DNA of 64,000 bases from Bacillota bacterium (GCA_019422105.1 JAHZDZ010000001.1:1-64000); one strand, 5' to 3'. Positions 33,808 to 42,912 are shown, counted from the stretch's first letter. Notes: a model not told the origin generated them from the sequence alone. Numbers and translations are program-made.

Positions 33808-35064
33808 TCAGGTATATAACCTTAATTTCTCTATTCTGTTTTTATCTACTTCCTCAATGGTAATACGCAGGGCGTCGGTTTCAATCTTCTCCCCCTGCTC
33901 CGGAAAGCGTCCCAAAATACCAATGACATAACCGCCGATGGTATCGAAATCCTCCGATTCCAGATGCGTCCCTATCATTTCATTGACATCCTCAAGTCTG
34001 GTACTTCCGTCAATAACATATTCATCTTCCTTGATGACCTCAATATCCTCCTCGTCCTCATCGTACTCATCGGATATTTCCCCTACTATCTCCTCCACCA
34101 GGTCCTCTACCGTGACAAGGCCGCTGGTGCCGCCGTATTCGTCCAGAATAATAGCAACATTAATCCTGTTGTTTTTCATATCGGTAAAAAGCTCTGACGT
34201 ACTCTTAGACTCATAGGTAAAATAAGGCTCTCTCATATATTTTTCTATGCTGAATTCATTCTTAGGTAAAAAAGCAAAATCCTTTAAGTGAAGAATACCA
34301 ATAATATCATCCATATTATCATGGTATACAGGAATCCTGGAAAAACGCTCCTGGTTAAACATTTCCACAACCTCTTCATATGTAGCCGTATCCTCAACCG
34401 CTACAATATCCGTTCTTGGCGTCATGACATCCTTGGCTTTGGTGTCGCCGAAATCAAAAACATTATTGATCATTTTTCTCTCGTCTACTTCCAAAACACC
34501 CTCTTCATGGCTTACATTCACCATTGTCTTCAGCTCTGCCTCCGTAATTAACGGCGACTCCTTCGTGCTGTCACCGCCTAAAAGCTTAATCAAAAAGCCT
34601 GTGATGACATTCAAAACCGCGACAATAGGCGTAAAGAGAAAAACCACAAAAGAAACTGCTTTCACAACCATCAAAGAAATCTTCTCCGAATTTCTGGCTG
34701 CAAAGGTTTTTGGCGTTATCTCACCAAAAATTAATATCACAATCGTCATGATGGCTGTCGCTATCCCAACACCCTTAGATGGACTGTAAACAATCGCCAG
34801 AGCGGTGGCAATAGAGGATGCGCCGATATTGACCAGATTGTTTCCCACTAAAATGGCGCTTAAAAGCTTGTTTGGGTTATCAACCAGCTTGCTTATCTTA
34901 TCCGCATTTTTCACATTTTCGTCCACCATATTCCGAAGGCGGATTTTACTGAGGCTTGTAAGCGCCGTTTCAGAAGCTGAAAAAAAAGCTGACAAACAAA
35001 CAAGTATAATCAAAACTACAAACAACCACGAATTACCAGGTTGCGCCGGACTGCCAGGTTCCAC
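33808..35064 (-). CDS. CNNM/CorC-type transporter-associated protein (DUF21-CBS)
   Basis: A 418-aa membrane protein. A DUF21/CNNM transmembrane domain (about residues 10-185, ASETALTSLSKIRLRNM and FGEITPKTFAARN) is followed by a CBS pair (about 205-325, MTPRTDIVAVE and LDEYGGTSGLVTVEDLVEE) and a C-terminal CorC_HlyC domain ending DFDTIGGYVIGILGRFP. An Asp/Glu-rich run (DEYDEDEED) precedes the last domain. The family is tied to Mg2+ or Co2+ efflux. The start is GTG 35064 with AGGAG 11 nt upstream. Its own terminator follows. Confidence 0.92.
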   Translation of the reverse strand: MEPGSPAQPGNSWLFVVLIILVCLSAFFSASETALTSLSKIRLRNMVDENVKNADKISKLVDNPNKLLSAILVGNNLVNIGASSIATALAIVYSPSKGVGIATAIMTIVILIFGEITPKTFAARNSEKISLMVVKAVSFVVFLFTPIVAVLNVITGFLIKLLGGDSTKESPLITEAELKTMVNVSHEEGVLEVDERKMINNVFDFGDTKAKDVMTPRTDIVAVEDTATYEEVVEMFNQERFSRIPVYHDNMDDIIGILHLKDFAFLPKNEFSIEKYMREPYFTYESKSTSELFTDMKNNRINVAIILDEYGGTSGLVTVEDLVEEIVGEISDEYDEDEEDIEVIKEDEYVIDGSTRLEDVNEMIGTHLESEDFDTIGGYVIGILGRFPEQGEKIETDALRITIEEVDKNRIEKLRLYT

Positions 35065-35200
35065 TAAAAATCACTCTCCTAAAAAATTGATATAAAAATC
35101 GACTGTAGAATTTATCATATCATAAATACAGAATAAATCAATACAATCTCCGCATTTTTTCCTGAATTAAGCTGGAAAACACCTTATTTTAACCTCTTTT

Positions 35201-36373
35201 TTACAGTCTGGATACGCCTGTTTTCTTCGCCGCAAGGGCTACCGCCGCCGCAATTGCAGGACACACTCTCTTGTCAAAGGCGGAAGGTATCACATATTCT
35301 TCATTCAGCTTATCCTGCGGAATCAAATCCGCTATGGCATAGGCAGCCGCCAGCTTCATTTCCTCATTAATATCCGTTGCGCGTATATCCAACGCTCCCC
35401 TGAAAATACCGGGAAAAGAAAGAATATTATTGACCTGGTTAAAATAATCACTTCTGCCGCTTCCTACTACCCTTGCCCCTGCCGCCGCGGCCTCATCCGG
35501 CATAATTTCGGGAACAGGGTTTGCCATTGCAAACACAATAGCGTCCTTTGCCATAGACCGTACCATTTCCTTTGTCACAAGCCCTGCGGCCGATACGCCG
35601 ATAAATACGTCCGCTCCCCGCAAAACGTCTGCTAAGGTACCCTTTTCATTGTTGGGGTTTGTTTCCTTCGCCAAAGCGCGGAACGCTTCGTTTTCATAGA
35701 CCGTATCCCTGTTCAGTGCCCCCTGTCTGTCGCAGAGTATGATATTTTTCATTCCCGCCCTCATTAATAGCTTCGCAATAGCGCTTCCCGCGCTTCCGGC
35801 GCCTGAAATAACCGTTTTTGCTCTGTCAAGCTCCTTCCCGCATACGCGGAGAGCATTGATAATACCCGCCAAAACGACAACCGCCGTCCCATGCTGATCA
35901 TCATGAAAAACAGGAATATCCACCGCCTTTTTCAGCTTTTCCTCAATCTCAAAGCATCTTGGCGCAGAAATATCCTCCAAATTGATGCCGCCGAAGCTGC
36001 CGCTTATCAGACTTATTGTCCGCACAATCTCATCCGGATCCTTGGAACGGACACAAAGAGGAATAGCATCCACACCGCCAAAATGCTTGAATAGAGCGCA
36101 CTTCCCCTCCATAACCGGCATACCCGCCTCGGGACCAATATCCCCAAGACCCAAAACCGCTGTTCCGTCTGTGACAACTGCCACTGTATTCCACCTTCTG
36201 GTCAACTCAAAGGAAAGAGAAGGATCCTTTTGTATCGCCAGACATGGCTCCGCTACTCCCGGCGTATAGGCAAGGGATAAATCATCGCTGTTTTCCAGCG
36301 GTGCCCTGCATGTCATCTCAATTTTCCCCTTCCACTTTGCATGTGCTTCCATTGCCTTTTGTCTGTTATCCAT
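35201..36373 (-). CDS. NAD(P)-dependent malic enzyme
   Basis: A 390-aa oxidative decarboxylase that converts malate to pyruvate, of the short bacterial type. Visible are YTPGVAEPC with the catalytic Tyr, TDGTAVLGLGDIGP, the metal site HDDQHGT and a Rossmann fold GAGSAGSAIAKLL. It also shows the conserved MANPVPEI. The ribosome site is GGGG ahead of the ATG. It is monocistronic as far as can be seen. Cofactor preference cannot be read with certainty. In a fermenter it probably feeds pyruvate or NAD(P)H. Confidence 0.93.
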   Translation of the reverse strand: MDNRQKAMEAHAKWKGKIEMTCRAPLENSDDLSLAYTPGVAEPCLAIQKDPSLSFELTRRWNTVAVVTDGTAVLGLGDIGPEAGMPVMEGKCALFKHFGGVDAIPLCVRSKDPDEIVRTISLISGSFGGINLEDISAPRCFEIEEKLKKAVDIPVFHDDQHGTAVVVLAGIINALRVCGKELDRAKTVISGAGSAGSAIAKLLMRAGMKNIILCDRQGALNRDTVYENEAFRALAKETNPNNEKGTLADVLRGADVFIGVSAAGLVTKEMVRSMAKDAIVFAMANPVPEIMPDEAAAAGARVVGSGRSDYFNQVNNILSFPGIFRGALDIRATDINEEMKLAAAYAIADLIPQDKLNEEYVIPSAFDKRVCPAIAAAVALAAKKTGVSRL

Positions 36374-36426
36374 TTCAATCCCCGTCCTTTACTTGTATTT
36401 GGCAAAACTGTTATTACCAAATCATT

Positions 36427-37119
36427 TTATAATTTACGGCTGCCTCTGTCAATGAAGCCCCTGATTTCAGCGATAATATCAGCTTTTGGTCTTTTGGACA
36501 AAAGTTTCTCCTGTTTTTTCTCAAAGCACTGTATTTTATTCACAACCGAAAAGGGCAGTCCTGAAACAATCATGATTTCATCTGAAAAGGAAGCGGCTTC
36601 CTCTATATCATGAGTGACAAAAATACAGAGCTTGTTTTGAAACATCCCCTGTATTTGAGCTAGGATGTTTTCCTTTGCCGCAACGTCAACCCCCTTGAAT
36701 GGCTCGTCCATAAGATAAATATCCCCTCCATAGCATAGGCAGCGGGCCAGTGCGACTCTCCTGCACATGCCGCCGCTGAGCTCGAAGGGATATTTGTTTT
36801 TATCCGCCGCCAAACCAAAGCAGTCCAATAACCTGTCCGCAAGCTTTTCATCCTCATTCACAGCCAAAACGTTTTCCCGTGCAGTAAGCCAGGGCAGAAG
36901 ACGGTTTTCCTGAAATAAATAAGATATTTTTTTGCCTTGTGTACCATCTATCTCCCCTTTGAAATCACTGTCAAGTCCCGCAATAATATGTAACAGAGAA
37001 GTTTTGCCGCATCCCGACGGCCCAAAAAGGCAGACCACTCCTGTATCCGGAAACTCTATGCTAAAGCCATCCAACACCTTTCTGTCATATTCCTTATATA
37101 CATTTTTGACTCTAAGCAT
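36427..37119 (-). CDS. ABC transporter ATP-binding protein (NitT/TauT type)
   Basis: A 230-aa ATPase of the nitrate/sulfonate/taurine importer class. Walker A is GPSGCGKTS, the signature LSGGMCRRVALAR, Walker B DIYLMDEPFKGVD, and the H-loop VTHDIEEA. The signature MCRR differs from the usual MRQR. ATG 37119 is chosen: GGAGGAG lies 7 nt upstream, inside the gap after the permease stop. It is the last gene of the binding protein-permease-ATPase operon. Substrate unassigned. Confidence 0.9.
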   Translation of the reverse strand: MLRVKNVYKEYDRKVLDGFSIEFPDTGVVCLFGPSGCGKTSLLHIIAGLDSDFKGEIDGTQGKKISYLFQENRLLPWLTARENVLAVNEDEKLADRLLDCFGLAADKNKYPFELSGGMCRRVALARCLCYGGDIYLMDEPFKGVDVAAKENILAQIQGMFQNKLCIFVTHDIEEAASFSDEIMIVSGLPFSVVNKIQCFEKKQEKLLSKRPKADIIAEIRGFIDRGSRKL

Positions 37120-37133
37120 CGTGACTCCTCCAC

Positions 37134-37895
37134 CTAACACTCATATTTTGCCCCGGCTTTCCGTATAATCCTCTTTAACAGCTTCTCCAAAATTACGCTC
37201 AACACAATTACTACCGCCGTCCAGGCAAACAACTCCGGCGTTTCCAAATATATCTTTGAATTATATATCTGTCCTCCTATGGAAAATTTCGGTGTACAGA
37301 TAACCTCCGCCGCGATCCCTGATTTCCAGGCCAAACCTATGGAGGTTGCTGCCGCTGCCGTAAAATAAGGCATGATGGAGGGAATATAGATAAGCTTTAT
37401 TTTTTTCCATTGTCCAAACCCATATATCTGTGCCATCTCCAACAGCTTTTTGTCTGTATTTTTCAGCCCCTCATAAAGGTTTGACCAGATAAGGGGCAGC
37501 ACCATAAGAAAGGAAATAAACAAAGGCACATTTCCCGTTTTAATCCATACCAGTGCCAGTATGATAAAGGACGCAATAGGCGTCGCCTGCACCATAGAAA
37601 TAACAGGATAAAAAAATTCGTAGAGCCCCGGTACCGTAAAGGTAACGCAGGCCAAAGCTGCCCCTATGACAAGCGCCAGAAAATAGCCTGTCATAATACG
37701 AAAAAGAGAGGTCAGCACTGTTTTCCAAAACGCAGGCAATACGCACAACTCCCATAATTTCTTTATCACGCCAAAAGGAGATACAAAAAGTATCTCCTGG
37801 TCTATCAGCATATAAAGAATCTGCCATAATATCAGCCAAACAGCGGAAATCAATATCAGGCGTACCTTTTTATTTTGCATAATAGAAATCTTCAT
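37134..37895 (-). CDS. ABC transporter permease (NitT/TauT type)
   Basis: A 253-aa inner membrane permease with about six helices and an EAA-type loop (EMAQIYGFGQWKKIKLIYIPSI cut here to its core EMAQIYGFGQWKK). ATG 37895 overlaps the 3' end of the binding-protein gene by 26 bp; an ATG at 37880 is an alternative. The overlap indicates coupling. Related permeases import taurine, aliphatic sulfonates, nitrate or thiamin precursors. Nothing here decides between them. Confidence 0.9.
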   Translation of the reverse strand: MKISIMQNKKVRLILISAVWLILWQILYMLIDQEILFVSPFGVIKKLWELCVLPAFWKTVLTSLFRIMTGYFLALVIGAALACVTFTVPGLYEFFYPVISMVQATPIASFIILALVWIKTGNVPLFISFLMVLPLIWSNLYEGLKNTDKKLLEMAQIYGFGQWKKIKLIYIPSIMPYFTAAAATSIGLAWKSGIAAEVICTPKFSIGGQIYNSKIYLETPELFAWTAVVIVLSVILEKLLKRIIRKAGAKYEC

Positions 37896-38919
37896 CAGGC
37901 AGCTTGCCCCCTACGGATTTGTTATCAGCATGAAACAGCACATCAAAGAAATTTGTGATGGAATCCTTCATTTCCGCACCGTCAATATAAACAATATTAC
38001 AGTTTGGTATTGCCGCCTTTGCAGCCTCAGCTGATGCCATTATACCATATTTCTCCACCAAAACGGAAGCATCCTCCGTATCGCTGTTGACAAAATCAAT
38101 AGAATTTTTGTACTCCTCCAGGAAAGTATCAAAAGCCGCCTTGTTGTTTTCAATAAAATCCTTTCTGGCTATGATACAGCCCATTGCCAAAACACTGCCC
38201 TCTTTGTCAGTTCCCTTTACTGCACTCTCCCACTCCTGCGTTAAATCCAATGCAATTCTGATATCAGGATTTTTCATGGTGACAGCTGTCACGTTGGGCT
38301 CGGGTAAAACGCCGAGAGAAACCTCACCGGAAGCAAGCGCTGTCGCCAGCTCCGCGTGCTCTGCCATATATTCCACTTCCACATTATCCAGTCCGTTTTG
38401 CTGCAAAATATAATTCAATACATATTCCGGCGTAGCGCCCTGTCCTGTGGAGTATACGGTTTTGCCGCTCAAGTCCTTCACAGACTGTATGGTATCCCCA
38501 TTTTCAAGCATATACAGCACGCCAAGGGTATTAATGGCAGCCATCTGCACATTTCCCTCCGTCTTATTGTAGAGGGTAGCGGCAAGATTTGTCGGAACGG
38601 CAGCTATGTCTATTTCTCCCGAAACAATTTTTCCAACAGCCTCGTCCGGCGCAGCCAGCACCTCAAAGGTATAATTATTTTTCGTGCTGCCCTCCTCCGC
38701 GTCACTCATCAGCTTCACGGCGCCTATTCCTGTAGGCCCCTTCAGCACGGCAATACTCATGTCAACTGGTTCTGTCTGTGCATTTTCATCCTCCTGCCCC
38801 TTCTCTTCCTCATTGGCGGGAAGCGTTGGCACCTCTTCCTTTTTCGTACAGCCTGCAAAGGCAGTTACCATCAACACCAAAGATAATAATAGTGCAATTG
38901 ATTTCAGCTTTTTCATCAT
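37870..38919 (-). CDS. ABC transporter substrate-binding lipoprotein (NMT1/SsuA-like)
   Basis: A 349-aa lipoprotein. Its signal peptide has the lipobox AFAGC (Cys about residue 24) and an acidic linker follows. The periplasmic-binding fold has the NMT1-type pattern GPTGIGAVKLM, GEIDIAAVPTNLAA, KDLSGKTVYSTGQG and GVLPEPNVTAV. AGGAG precedes the ATG. The small-molecule ligand is unknown. It is preceded by its own promoter, which carries a palindrome, and by a Crp/Fnr regulator gene 195 bp upstream on the same strand. Confidence 0.9.
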   Translation of the reverse strand: MMKKLKSIALLLSLVLMVTAFAGCTKKEEVPTLPANEEEKGQEDENAQTEPVDMSIAVLKGPTGIGAVKLMSDAEEGSTKNNYTFEVLAAPDEAVGKIVSGEIDIAAVPTNLAATLYNKTEGNVQMAAINTLGVLYMLENGDTIQSVKDLSGKTVYSTGQGATPEYVLNYILQQNGLDNVEVEYMAEHAELATALASGEVSLGVLPEPNVTAVTMKNPDIRIALDLTQEWESAVKGTDKEGSVLAMGCIIARKDFIENNKAAFDTFLEEYKNSIDFVNSDTEDASVLVEKYGIMASAEAAKAAIPNCNIVYIDGAEMKDSITNFFDVLFHADNKSVGGKLPDEDFYYAK

Positions 38920-38938
38920 TTCATTCTCCTTTATGCAT

Positions 38939-38967
38939 TATTTATGAAAACAGCAGTCTGCTGTCAA
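38939..38967 (-). promoter_or_regulatory. Promoter of the ABC importer operon with internal palindrome
   Basis: On the minus strand, -35 TTGACA (38962-38967) and -10 TAAATA (38939-38944) have a 17-bp spacer that contains CAGCAGACTGCTG, a near-perfect palindrome. A second TTGACA lies 10 bp further upstream. A regulator binding the palindrome would block the promoter. Confidence 0.6.
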
Positions 38968-39114
38968 AACTGTCAAAAAATCTATTGCAGGCCAATAGCC
39001 CAAGCTCATACGCTTTAAAAAAGCAAGATATAAAGATATATTTCAAAAACTTTCAGGTATGGCCAGCGTTCACAGCCTCGACCTTTTGACATACTGACAG
39101 TCGTTCACTGTCTC

Positions 39115-39813
39115 TTACAGATCTATTCTTTTCTGCAGCAATTCCCTGTTTAAAATAGTTATTTTTCTTCCTTCCCTTTTTAGCAGGCCGTTTTTCTCAA
39201 GCTCATCCAATGTCCTGTATAAGGATGCCCTGCCGATATTCAAAAATTCCGAAAGCTTTGTATAGCTGTATTCCAGCTCTACCTCTGAAAAGGCGCCTAT
39301 GCCATTCCCATTGTTTAATAAAAACTGTATCACCTTCTCCTCCGTGTCTCCCTGGGCAAAGCCGTCAATGCGCCGGTTTAAAAACAGAAGGGATTTGGAG
39401 AGAAAAGAAATATAATTCACCGCTATTTGAATATCCTTCTCAAACAGTTCCAGTAATAACGGCTGGCTCATAAAAAACACTTCACATTTTTCTCTTGCGG
39501 TTATGGTTCCTATAAAAGCATTTTCGTCATGAAAAACTGCTGCACCTCCAAATATTTCCCCTTCATGCAGAGTATTCATAATTACTTTTCTGCCCTCTCT
39601 GTAATCCTTCTCCACAATAACGCTTCCCTTTATGACTAAGCCAATGCTTTTCCTGTAATGAAGCCTGTCATATACAGTATCCCCCTTTTGAAACTGTATA
39701 ATCTCCGTCATTGGATTTTCAATGAGAGGCAATATTGACTCACTGGAAATTCCCTGAAACAAAAAGGTTTTCGATAGAATGGCAGCCAGTTTATCCGCTT
39801 TATTTGCTTTCAG
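39115..39813 (-). CDS. Crp/Fnr-family transcriptional regulator
   Basis: A cyclic-nucleotide-binding-type sensor domain (about the first 145 residues, with an Fnr-like jelly roll) is followed by a winged helix ending YTKLSEFLNIGRASLYRTLD. No cysteine cluster for an Fe-S centre is seen. The frame is open to 39870, but that ATG lies inside the -35/-10 spacer of a strong promoter and cannot be transcribed from it. Downstream, AGAGGGT sits 7 nt before CTG 39813, which I take as the likely start (about 232 aa). GTG 39822 is the other option. It probably controls the adjacent importer. Confidence 0.82.
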   Translation of the reverse strand: MKANKADKLAAILSKTFLFQGISSESILPLIENPMTEIIQFQKGDTVYDRLHYRKSIGLVIKGSVIVEKDYREGRKVIMNTLHEGEIFGGAAVFHDENAFIGTITAREKCEVFFMSQPLLLELFEKDIQIAVNYISFLSKSLLFLNRRIDGFAQGDTEEKVIQFLLNNGNGIGAFSEVELEYSYTKLSEFLNIGRASLYRTLDELEKNGLLKREGRKITILNRELLQKRIDL

Positions 39814-39852
39814 TTCACACACCCTCTTTTTTGTATCATATGAGACAAATTT

Positions 39853-39880
39853 ATTATAACACGTTTCCATATAAAGTCAA
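39853..39880 (-). promoter_or_regulatory. Promoter of the Crp/Fnr regulator gene
   Basis: On the minus strand, -35 TTGACT (39875-39880) and -10 TATAAT (39853-39858) have a 16-bp spacer. Transcription would start near 39846, downstream of the first in-frame ATG, which moves the translation start. Confidence 0.78.
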
Positions 39881-40018
39881 CAGAAAGAGATTCTCATTAA
39901 AAAACAACTCTCCCCTGCCATTTAGTGCAATAAAAAACAGCCGCGGGCAGGCTTTACTACGAATTGAATGGTTTTATGTCCCATCCGTTTCCGAATTGTA
40001 TTTTTTATTGCAGAGCAA

Positions 40019-40044
40019 TAAAAAAAGCAGTATAAAATACTGCT
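40019..40044 (-). terminator. Terminator downstream of mgtE
   Basis: On the minus strand AGCAGTA/TACTGCT (40026-40044) is followed by seven T. A second perfect hairpin AAACCGCGT/ACGCGGTTT lies nearer the gene at 40112-40133. The 40045-40234 interval has no gene and shares sequence with 17205-17260. Confidence 0.72.
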
Positions 40045-40234
40045 TATATTGTCAAAAAATCATGTTCTTAGAATCACCGTCTCCGAAACCTTTGCAGGAT
40101 TTCACTCTCAATCCTACAGAAACCGCGTATTTACGCGGTTTCCTAAAGTTTTGCCCCGCTTTTTTAAATGCGGGTGAATTAAGTTTAAATGAATAAAATT
40201 AAATTGCGCCGCCCTAAACATTCCATTCCCGCAC

Positions 40235-41584
40235 CTACAACACAAATACCTGTGCCAGCTTGAAGAAAATAACAAGGGCAATAGAGTCAACTACAGTTGT
40301 AATCAAAGGACCGGCCATAATTGCAGGGTCGAAATTTAATTTTTTAGCAGCCATAGGAAGAATACACCCAATGGTTTTTGCCACAACCACAACCAAAAAC
40401 ATACTCATGGAGACAGTTAAATTAATCCACATATTTCCGTGTCCCAAAAGCATAAGCCGTCCAAAATTAACCGCCGCCAAAATGGCACCGCTTATCATGC
40501 CGACCCGTATTTCCTTCCACATAACCACCAAAATATCGCTTATTTCAATTTCACCCAAAGCCATGCCTCTTATGATAAGAGTGGAGGACTGAGAACCTGC
40601 ATTTCCGCCTGTATCCATCAGTAAAGGGATAAAGGAGGATAATACAACCACAGACGCCAATATTTCCTCATAATGACCGATAATCGTGCCGGAAAAGGTA
40701 CCCGAAATCATCAAAACCAAAAGCCATACGATTCTGTTTTTCGCCAGTGTAAAAACGCTGGTTTTCAGGTATTCATCCTCAGATGGAAGCAAAGCCGCCA
40801 TTTTTTCAAAGTCTTCCGTGTTCTCTTCCTCAATGACGTCCACAATATCGTCAACTGTAATAATACCTACCAGACGCTCCTCGTTGTCAACAACGGGCAG
40901 GGACATCAGACTGTACTTTTTGAACAGGTTTGCGACATCCTCCTGGTCGTCCAATGTCTGAACCGTGATAACCCTGTCCTCCATAATATCCTTGACCTTG
41001 GTGTCATCATCAGAAAGTATCAGCGTTCTTAGGGCAACAATACCCACCAGTACCCTGCTGGAATTTACAACATAGCAGGTATAAATGGTCTCCTTGTCAA
41101 GCCCTGTTCTTCTGAGCTGCTCCATAGCCTTCTTCACAGTCATCTCCTCATGAAACTGCACGAACTCTATGGTCATAATGCTTCCGGCGCTGTTGTCCGG
41201 ATAGTTTAAAAACTGGTTAATCAGCTTGCGCTTTGTCTCATCCGTATTCTTCAAAACCCTGGTGACTACGTTTGCGGGCACCTCGCTCAAAAAGTCTACA
41301 GCGTCATCCAAAAACATCTCGTCAACAATGTTTCTGATCTCATTGTCCGTAATGGAATTGACAATATGCTCCTGGGTATCAGAATCCATATAGGAAAAAA
41401 CTTCTGCTGCCAAATCCTTTGTCAAAAGTCGGAAAACAAAAAGCTGCTTCTCCGCTGTCAGCTCCTCAAAAAATTCCGCTATATTCGCCGGATTCTGCTC
41501 GTTTAGCTCATATTTTAATTTAGAGTAATTTCCTTTTTCCAATAAATCCTTTAAATAGTCAAAAATCTGGTTCATTTCTTCCAT
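40235..41584 (-). CDS. mgtE: Magnesium transporter MgtE
   Basis: A Mg2+-gated channel of 449 aa. An N-terminal alpha-helical gating domain (about residues 1-130) is followed by two CBS domains (about 130-255) and five C-terminal membrane helices (from about 285). The pore signature PLLMDTGGNAGSQ and the GPLITTVVDS segment are present. ATG 41584 has AGGTGA 8 nt upstream; a GTG 12 nt earlier overlaps that site. A long leader of about 290 nt from a strong promoter precedes it, suggesting Mg2+-dependent attenuation as in other Firmicutes. Confidence 0.94.
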   Translation of the reverse strand: MEEMNQIFDYLKDLLEKGNYSKLKYELNEQNPANIAEFFEELTAEKQLFVFRLLTKDLAAEVFSYMDSDTQEHIVNSITDNEIRNIVDEMFLDDAVDFLSEVPANVVTRVLKNTDETKRKLINQFLNYPDNSAGSIMTIEFVQFHEEMTVKKAMEQLRRTGLDKETIYTCYVVNSSRVLVGIVALRTLILSDDDTKVKDIMEDRVITVQTLDDQEDVANLFKKYSLMSLPVVDNEERLVGIITVDDIVDVIEEENTEDFEKMAALLPSEDEYLKTSVFTLAKNRIVWLLVLMISGTFSGTIIGHYEEILASVVVLSSFIPLLMDTGGNAGSQSSTLIIRGMALGEIEISDILVVMWKEIRVGMISGAILAAVNFGRLMLLGHGNMWINLTVSMSMFLVVVVAKTIGCILPMAAKKLNFDPAIMAGPLITTVVDSIALVIFFKLAQVFVL

Positions 41585-41596
41585 TTTCCAGCTCAC

Positions 41597-41878
41597 CTCA
41601 ATTTCTTATTTATTCTGTTTTTGGGCACAAAAACCCCTTGGTCGTAAAGGAGCGGCAAGCTATGCTCTTATAAAAAACAACAGGAAAATAAGCACAGAAA
41701 AGCAGGTTCTCTGGAAATTCAGAAAATTTATGCTGAAAAGACAAGGGAACCTGATATTTCGGCTTCTTTCAAATCATTTTGTACATATTCGCATAACGGT
41801 ATGCCGTCGCTACTGACACTGCCTTCCATATAGGTTCACCTCCGTGTGGAATGTAATAATTTACTAGAACTGTTATCC
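41597..41878 (-). promoter_or_regulatory. Long mgtE leader, probable attenuator
   Basis: The transcript from the promoter at 41885-41913 has about 290 nt before mgtE. It contains GGTGAACCTATATGGA, which resembles the conserved GGTGAGGCTCCTATATGGA core of the M-box (ykoK) Mg2+ riboswitch but lacks part of it. A later hairpin CAGGTTCCCT/AGAGAACCTG is followed by a short U-rich stretch. I cannot confirm the M-box fold, so it is either a strongly diverged M-box or a different leader. Confidence 0.5.
41728..41829 (-). CDS. Candidate 33-aa leader peptide upstream of mgtE
   Basis: ATG 41829 on the minus strand is preceded by GGAGGTG at about 9 nt and reads 33 codons, MEGSVSSDGIPLCEYVQNDL then KEAEISGSLVFSA. 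It lies inside the mgtE leader. Translation could sense Mg2+ or ribosome state, as known leader peptides of other Mg2+ transporters do. The SD may instead be part of the RNA fold described for the leader. No family known to me. Confidence 0.35.
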   Translation of the reverse strand: MEGSVSSDGIPLCEYVQNDLKEAEISGSLVFSA

Positions 41879-41884
41879 TTTTAT

Positions 41885-41913
41885 AGTATATTATTAATAA
41901 AAAAAATCGTCAA
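41885..41913 (-). promoter_or_regulatory. Promoter of mgtE
   Basis: On the minus strand, -35 TTGACG (41908-41913) and -10 TATACT (41885-41890) have a 17-bp spacer. Confidence 0.8.
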
Positions 41914-42076
41914 CTTTTTTTATGTATTTTATAAAAACTATTCTTCCCTTCGGCATTTATTTTTATGTAATAAATGAAATAACAGTAAATACTGTTTAAA
42001 ACCGCTTCTCCTCTGTCAATACTCAAAATAGCGCTGTCAATAAGGAATAATTATAATAGAAAAGCAGGTGTTTTAT

Positions 42077-42700
42077 ATGAGAATCCCTAACCATATTGGG
42101 GTTATACCCGACGGCAACCGCCGTTGGGCACAGCAAAAGGGCCTTACAAAGGAAAAAGGATACGGCGAAGGACTTTTCCCCGGCTTAGAACTCTATCATA
42201 TTTGTAAGGAATTGGGCGTAAAAGAGCTGACTTATTACGGCTTTACGGTAGATAATACCAAACGTCCTTCCATACAGCGGCTTTCCTTTACAAAAGCCTG
42301 TGTGGACGCCGTGAGGATGCTTATGAAGGAGGATGCAGAGCTTTTGGTTCTGGGCAACACGGCTTCCAAAATGTTTCCGGAAGAATTGAAGCCTTTTACA
42401 ACCCGCACCAAATTTGGCAGGGGCGGCATGAAAATTAATTTTCTGGTCAATTACAGCTGGGAATGGGACTTAAATATTGCACAAAAGGAATATATCCCCT
42501 CCATCCATTCCAGCGATGTTTCCAGAGTTGACTTGGTTATCCGCTGGGGCGGACGGAAACGTCTTTCAGGATTTCTGCCCGTTCAAAGCGTATATTCCGA
42601 TTTTTATTTCATCGAGGACTTTTGGCCTGACTTTAAAAAGGAGCATGTCATAGAGGCTGTGGATTGGTATAACAGACAGGATATTACTCTGGGAGGATGA
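42077..42700 (+). CDS. Undecaprenyl diphosphate synthase-like cis-prenyltransferase (short)
   Basis: A 207-aa protein of the UppS/cis-prenyltransferase family, shorter than the usual 230-250 aa. The diphosphate-binding DGNRRW (Asp12), the FTVDNTKRP region (FS-E-N-W in classical UppS) and the C-terminal RWGGRKRLSGFLPVQSVYSD with WPDF are all present. It is not next to cdsA or frr, so it is probably a second copy or a specialised prenyl or isoprenoid enzyme. ATG 42077 is chosen over a GTG 9 nt earlier. Its own terminator follows. Confidence 0.85.
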   Translation: MRIPNHIGVIPDGNRRWAQQKGLTKEKGYGEGLFPGLELYHICKELGVKELTYYGFTVDNTKRPSIQRLSFTKACVDAVRMLMKEDAELLVLGNTASKMFPEELKPFTTRTKFGRGGMKINFLVNYSWEWDLNIAQKEYIPSIHSSDVSRVDLVIRWGGRKRLSGFLPVQSVYSDFYFIEDFWPDFKKEHVIEAVDWYNRQDITLGG

Positions 42701-42709
42701 AAAAAGCAG

Positions 42710-42767
42710 CGGGGATGGAGGCGGCAATCCTAATCAGATAAAGCCTCTCTCCCCGATCGTTTTTTTC
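42710..42767 (+). terminator. Intrinsic terminator of the UppS-like gene
   Basis: CGGGGATGGAGGC (42710-42722) pairs with GCCTCTCTCCCCG (42743-42755) with two mismatches, followed by seven T from 42761. Confidence 0.8.
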
Positions 42768-42869
42768 TGCGCGCTTTTTTAATGCCCCCGAAAGCGCGAA
42801 ATACCTATTTTCAACTGATAAAATTTCAGAAAAGTAAACCGCATCTTCAATTACAGCATTTCCCCCCAT

Positions 42870-42912
42870 TAAAAAAAGAGTATGCAGGCTTATGCCGAAT
42901 ACTCTTTTTATT
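42870..42912. terminator. Bidirectional terminator between UppS-like and SPFH genes
   Basis: AAAAAGAGTAT/ATACTCTTTTT stem (42873-42909) with T-runs in both directions. On the minus strand it ends the NfeD-SPFH unit. Confidence 0.78.
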
